35,163 nucleotides of DNA from the NCBI GenBank assembly GCA_947304115.1, contig CAMZAE010000019.1:1-35163 (forward strand), read 5' to 3'. The position numbers and the translations under genes were made by a program. The number at the start of each line of letters is the position of its first letter. Positions within the stretch are counted from its first letter, which is position 1. Positions 31,732-35,163 of the stretch are shown here, piece after piece. The notes under the pieces were generated by a model. It worked only from the letters and a program-made list of their open reading frames with translations, had not been told where the DNA came from and did no database searches. The DNA comes from an uncultured Prevotellaceae bacterium. Lineage in GTDB: Bacteria > Bacteroidota > Bacteroidia > Bacteroidales > Bacteroidaceae.

Positions 31732-34700
31732 TTATTCCTTAACAAGCGCTTTCCTGCGGTTTCGTATGAGAACGCCCTTGGCCTTGCGTCTTGCCTTGCG
31801 GCCGGATAGGTCATAGGCTTCTCCCTTCTCTGGAGAGGTCTGGATGGGGCTGATCTTGTCTTCGTAGTCCGGTCCGTAGGTCTTGAAGCCGCGCTCACGT
31901 TGTATGACCTTTTGCTCCACATTGCCTGCGGAGTCAACGGCCAACACGCAGAAGCCATAGTCGATGCCCTCGTAGAAACGATAGTCGAAGGATGCTCTTT
32001 CCGTCTCGCCTTCTTTCCACCACGGCGCGTTCTCGCCGGCCTGCACGTACCACACATACTTCCAGACACCAGAGCGTGCATCTTCTGCATCGGCAAAGAC
32101 GCGCAGCGTGCTGTCGTTCACCATCCAAAAGTCGCCGATGACACTGCTCGGCGGCACCGCATCCACGATGTTCGTCCAGGTGGGAGTCAGGATGGCTTCT
32201 TCGTAATCGAAGACGATGCCGGCACGGTTCTTTATTTGCGTACCGTCGGCCTTACCCTGCTTCATTCCAATCTCGAACATCACTTCACCGATGCCCGAAG
32301 TGCCGTTGTAGTTCACGGGCAGGATGCCCTGCATCAATTCGTCCGTCGGCTCCATCGTCATCGGATCGAGAGAAGTGAATCGCCATTCTGCGATGCCTTT
32401 CTTCTGGTTGTACTCGCCCTCCACCTGAGCAATGGCATTGATTTCGGGACGCATGTCGATGGTCTTGACGAAGGTCGTCTTGTTGTTGCTTGTCACAACA
32501 TCAGCCTCATCAAGGAACGTCTCGTGTCCGCCAATCCTTACGCCTGTCGGCAAGAATTTCGTCAAGTCGAAGTACTTGCTATCCAATGTGTCCTTTATGA
32601 CAATCGTATGAGCCGCCGCCGTCGCAAACGTCGTGTCGTTCTCAAACTCAATCGTGTAGTTCACGCGAGCCACACTGTCCGCAATGAACTTGCTCCCTGC
32701 CTCCGACAAATAGCCATAGATGTCATTGGGGTCAGAAGGAGGTTGAGGAGTGGAATCACCTCCATGTGGAGGATCAGGAGGACAATTAGGCTTTTTCTTA
32801 GACCATGCAGTCCGACAACTGCCAGATACACCTACCAAAGATTGCATAAACCCTGGCAAATCTCCAACAGCAACAATTTCACTTATTATTTGCTTTGCTT
32901 GACCTCCGGGAACGAAATTATTCAGACAGCTTAATATCCATGAATACCAGGATATGCCTTTGGCTATATCTTTTAATTGATTGCCAGGTACGCTATGAGG
33001 TGAGTCGTCACTACAAAAAATTTGGGAACTCACGTCAGAAATCTGGTTGACTAAACCAGAAATACACCCTCCTACACCTATAGCAGTAGATGCAGGAAGC
33101 ATTGGAAATAATCCCGCAAAATCAGCTGCATTTGACACAAGTCCAGTGATGCATTCTATTTTCTCATGGTGACAACAGAACCAATCCTTTAAAGCATTTT
33201 TTCTACATGGAACTTTTCTTCTTTCTCCTTCGCTAAAATATGTAGATTCCCATTCTGTTGGTACAGAAATCCAAGCTTCAATGTGTTCTACCGTTGTAAC
33301 AGATAGCGTAATAACCTTTGTTTGTTTTTGTGGAAGCTCTGTGAAGAAAACACCGTAGCGTCCCCATATACTATCTCCAGTATCTTCATCTATTGTTTTT
33401 ACCCTCAAAAAATAATGGTCTTCACCTATTCTGTCACATTTTTCTTTAAAAGAAAGTATTTCTGTTTCTGTCCATCCTTCATAATCTGTAATAGATTTTG
33501 ACAAATTATCCAAATCCAATCCTTTCAGAGAAATATGTGAAATACCTCCTTTCGTTGTATTGGATATAAATATATATATTGGTACATTATACGCCGTCAT
33601 ATTGCCCTTGTTGGTAATCTTGATGGTGTATGTCGTTGATGTGCCACTAAGGAAGGATGAGGGGAAGGAAACATCTGTCGCCAGTTCGATGCCAATGGCT
33701 TCTTCAATGGTTACAACATTGGCGACGGGCTTGTCCTCTTCTGTGAAGTGGAACACGGCATTATAGTCGCCAAGCGTTGCGGCGGTGAAGTCGAAGGTCA
33801 CGGATGTCTCGGCATCGCTGTCGTGACTGACATATACAGAATGTATCGTGTCGCCCGGGGCAACCACCAAGTCCACAGCGTACAGGTCGCGGAAGCCGTT
33901 GCCTTTGAAGGTGATGGTGCTGCAACCTCCGTTGCCGACGGTATGCACATCCCAATCCACCACATCGTACTTGTCCATGTGCATGTATTCGAGCTTCATC
34001 GTGCTCTGCGAACCCGTCACGTCATGCACGGCGAGGTAGTATGTGCCATTCTCCCATGTATGGATGCCGCCCCACTTCACCGATGCTGACTCCGAAGTCT
34101 TGAACACCTCTGTGCCAGAAGGCGCAAAGACTTGTATCGTTGCGGGCTGGCTGAGCTTGAATGCCGCCGTGTCGCCTGGAGCAACCTCCATTGTGTACCA
34201 GCGGACATCATTTGCTGCGACCTTCGGGAATGTCTGTGTGCCTTGCAAGCCATCCACAGGCTCCACTTCGCGGCTGATGCTGTAGTCGATGAACTGCCTG
34301 CTGTCGTCCTTGAAGTACCCTGCCGTGTCGGTGAAGCGGATATGGAAGTCGTTCTTGGCATACATCATGGGCTTGCTGCCCTTTGTCTCGAAGTGGAAGC
34401 AACTGGAGCGGATTGGCTCTTTCTGCATGGGAAGCAGGGCGATGAGCGTGTAGGGATTTGCTGCCGCATCAAGCGTCACCGTCCGTATCGTCGCGCTGTT
34501 GTCGTTCAGCCAGTACTGGTACTTCGTGATGCCGTTCTGCCCCTCCTCGTATGGCTTGTCGAACATCTTCAGGAAGATGCCGGACATGGGGGATGCCAAT
34601 TGCCCCTCGCTATCCACAAGCTGGTAGTGGAGGAAGTGGAGGCCTGGCAGGAGGTCGGACACATCAATTGTCTGCGAACCGCCAGCCACGCTGGTTGTCC

Positions 34701-35163
34701 TCACGTCCGTGTCTTTGTCGAACCAGTAGCGCAGGCTTTGCGCCGTTGTTGTCTTGATGCCCTCTGCCATCTTCAGGAAGATGCCGGACACAGGGGCGGT
34801 CACGGCACCGCTGTCATCCACAATCTGGTAGTGTACCGTGTGCAGGCCGTCCAAGAGGTGCGATGCATCAATCGTCTGGACGCCTTGTGCTATCTCGGCT
34901 GTAGTGACTTCCGTGTCGGTGTCGAACCAGTAGCGCAGGCTCTGTGCTTTGGTGGACAGGATGTCGATGTTCATCCGCAGGAAGATGGACGAGTAGGCGG
35001 ACGTGACGCTGCCGTCGCTGCACTGCACCAGATAGTGTACTGTGTGGAGGCCGTCGAGGAGGTCTGAGGCATCCAGTGTCATTATGCCCGAAGCCATGTC
35101 TATGGTCGTGATTGTTGTCTCGTCGTCGAACCAATAGACAAGCTTCTCGGCTGTGACATTGCC
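31732..35163 (-). CDS. Large modular secreted protein with type IX secretion-like C-terminus (5' end beyond the window)
   Basis: The open frame runs to the window edge, giving at least 1143 residues; the true start lies outside. From the N-terminal side there are 68-residue repeats (SLRYWFDxDTxV, then LLDGLHTVHYQ and SGIFLKM). A beta-sandwich region and a CARDB-like stretch (TYTIKITNKGNMTAYNVP) follow. Next is an A/T-rich, cysteine-containing segment (about 32750-33610), a Pro-rich linker (PPDPPHGGDSTPQPP), and a DUF7619-like domain (YTIEFENDTTFATAAAH). The last 30 residues (AYDLSGRKA, then KGVLIRNRRKALVK) match the Prevotella-type sorting tail. It is probably exported by type IX secretion and surface attached or released. 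Its ligand is unknown; no enzyme motif was seen. Confidence 0.8.
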   Translation of the reverse strand, partial: GNVTAEKLVYWFDDETTITTIDMASGIMTLDASDLLDGLHTVHYLVQCSDGSVTSAYSSIFLRMNIDILSTKAQSLRYWFDTDTEVTTAEIAQGVQTIDASHLLDGLHTVHYQIVDDSGAVTAPVSGIFLKMAEGIKTTTAQSLRYWFDKDTDVRTTSVAGGSQTIDVSDLLPGLHFLHYQLVDSEGQLASPMSGIFLKMFDKPYEEGQNGITKYQYWLNDNSATIRTVTLDAAANPYTLIALLPMQKEPIRSSCFHFETKGSKPMMYAKNDFHIRFTDTAGYFKDDSRQFIDYSISREVEPVDGLQGTQTFPKVAANDVRWYTMEVAPGDTAAFKLSQPATIQVFAPSGTEVFKTSESASVKWGGIHTWENGTYYLAVHDVTGSQSTMKLEYMHMDKYDVVDWDVHTVGNGGCSTITFKGNGFRDLYAVDLVVAPGDTIHSVYVSHDSDAETSVTFDFTAATLGDYNAVFHFTEEDKPVANVVTIEEAIGIELATDVSFPSSFLSGTSTTYTIKITNKGNMTAYNVPIYIFISNTTKGGISHISLKGLDLDNLSKSITDYEGWTETEILSFKEKCDRIGEDHYFLRVKTIDEDTGDSIWGRYGVFFTELPQKQTKVITLSVTTVEHIEAWISVPTEWESTYFSEGERRKVPCRKNALKDWFCCHHEKIECITGLVSNAADFAGLFPMLPASTAIGVGGCISGLVNQISDVSSQIFCSDDSPHSVPGNQLKDIAKGISWYSWILSCLNNFVPGGQAKQIISEIVAVGDLPGFMQSLVGVSGSCRTAWSKKKPNCPPDPPHGGDSTPQPPSDPNDIYGYLSEAGSKFIADSVARVNYTIEFENDTTFATAAAHTIVIKDTLDSKYFDLTKFLPTGVRIGGHETFLDEADVVTSNNKTTFVKTIDMRPEINAIAQVEGEYNQKKGIAEWRFTSLDPMTMEPTDELMQGILPVNYNGTSGIGEVMFEIGMKQGKADGTQIKNRAGIVFDYEEAILTPTWTNIVDAVPPSSVIGDFWMVNDSTLRVFADAEDARSGVWKYVWYVQAGENAPWWKEGETERASFDYRFYEGIDYGFCVLAVDSAGNVEQKVIQRERGFKTYGPDYEDKISPIQTSPEKGEAYDLSGRKARRKAKGVLIRNRRKALVKE
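32750..33610. other. A/T-rich internal segment of the large secreted protein gene
   Basis: Base composition drops sharply here; for example, the 60 bases from 33481 contain only about 16 G or C, while flanking parts of the same gene are near half G+C. The frame is uninterrupted. The encoded part has a cysteine cluster (CRKNALKDWFCCHHEKIEC) and a hydrophobic stretch (LFPMLPASTAIGVGGCISGL) absent from the rest of the protein. Confidence 0.75.
34510..35163 (-). repeat. Tandem 204-bp (68-aa) repeats in the large secreted protein gene
   Basis: The DNA word encoding YWFD recurs at 34721, 34925 and 35129, exactly 204 bp apart, and a more diverged copy (YQYWLND) is about 213 bp further on. Each unit contains a YWFD strand, a TID.S.LL.GLH..HY segment and a SGIFLKM end. 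More copies may lie beyond the window edge. Confidence 0.88.

Noticed and set aside
32750..33610. Polymorphic toxin module in the large secreted protein
   Set aside because: The odd segment is internal, not C-terminal, no immunity gene follows, and no nuclease or deaminase motif was seen.

Overview
The window looks like chromosomal DNA of a Bacteroidales bacterium, most likely Prevotella or a close relative. The evidence is the TAnnTTTG/TTTG promoter pair in front of several genes, the absence of clear Shine-Dalgarno sequences, a serine-type sulfatase, a class III fructose-1,6-bisphosphatase, a glycine-lipid acyltransferase pair, and a large secreted protein ending in a type IX secretion-like tail. 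Most of the window is ordinary core genome. No tRNA, rRNA, insertion sequence, prophage or CRISPR array was seen.

Layout. 1-2486 (+): a sulfatase overlapping a VanX-type D-Ala-D-Ala dipeptidase. 2497-16314 (-): a long co-directional block. Read in the direction of transcription it runs: membrane flippase-like protein, sppA, lpxK, purine nucleoside phosphorylase, thiL, a short secreted protein, an O-acyltransferase (GlsA-like), an N-acyltransferase (GlsB-like), dgt, dut, a TPR protein, a DUF4292-type lipoprotein and an EnvC-like protein. 16394-19242 (+): ksgA and fbp. 19312-20779 (-): a small outer-membrane protein and two paralogous lipoproteins. 20780-21379: a 600-bp non-coding stretch with a candidate structured RNA and a palindromic array. 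21380-23684 (-): fic, pssA, psd. 23882-30004 (+): dnaE, trxA, an acidic protein, cysS. 30050-30688 (-): a DUF4294-like secreted protein. 30858-31634 (+): a radical SAM protein. 31732 to the window end (-): a large modular secreted protein, cut by the window edge.

Functional links. Envelope building dominates: lipid A (lpxK), phosphatidylethanolamine (pssA, psd), probable glycine lipids (glsA, glsB), peptidoglycan turnover (VanX, EnvC-like) and signal-peptide degradation (sppA). Nucleotide pool genes (dut, dgt, PNP) and translation/replication genes (ksgA, cysS, dnaE) fill the rest.

The most unusual content is repetitive. Three non-coding loci (69-146, 10396-10479, 21266-21353) each hold exactly four imperfect palindromes at a strict 21- or 22-bp period. 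The sequence differs at each locus but the architecture is the same. Separately, short-period repeats (7-10 bp) and G/C-rich palindromes sit at many gene borders, and the same kinds of sequence occur in frame inside dnaE, pssA and fbp, adding peptide insertions. I regard these two repeat classes, and the candidate RNA at 20876-21058, as the best leads for something undescribed.
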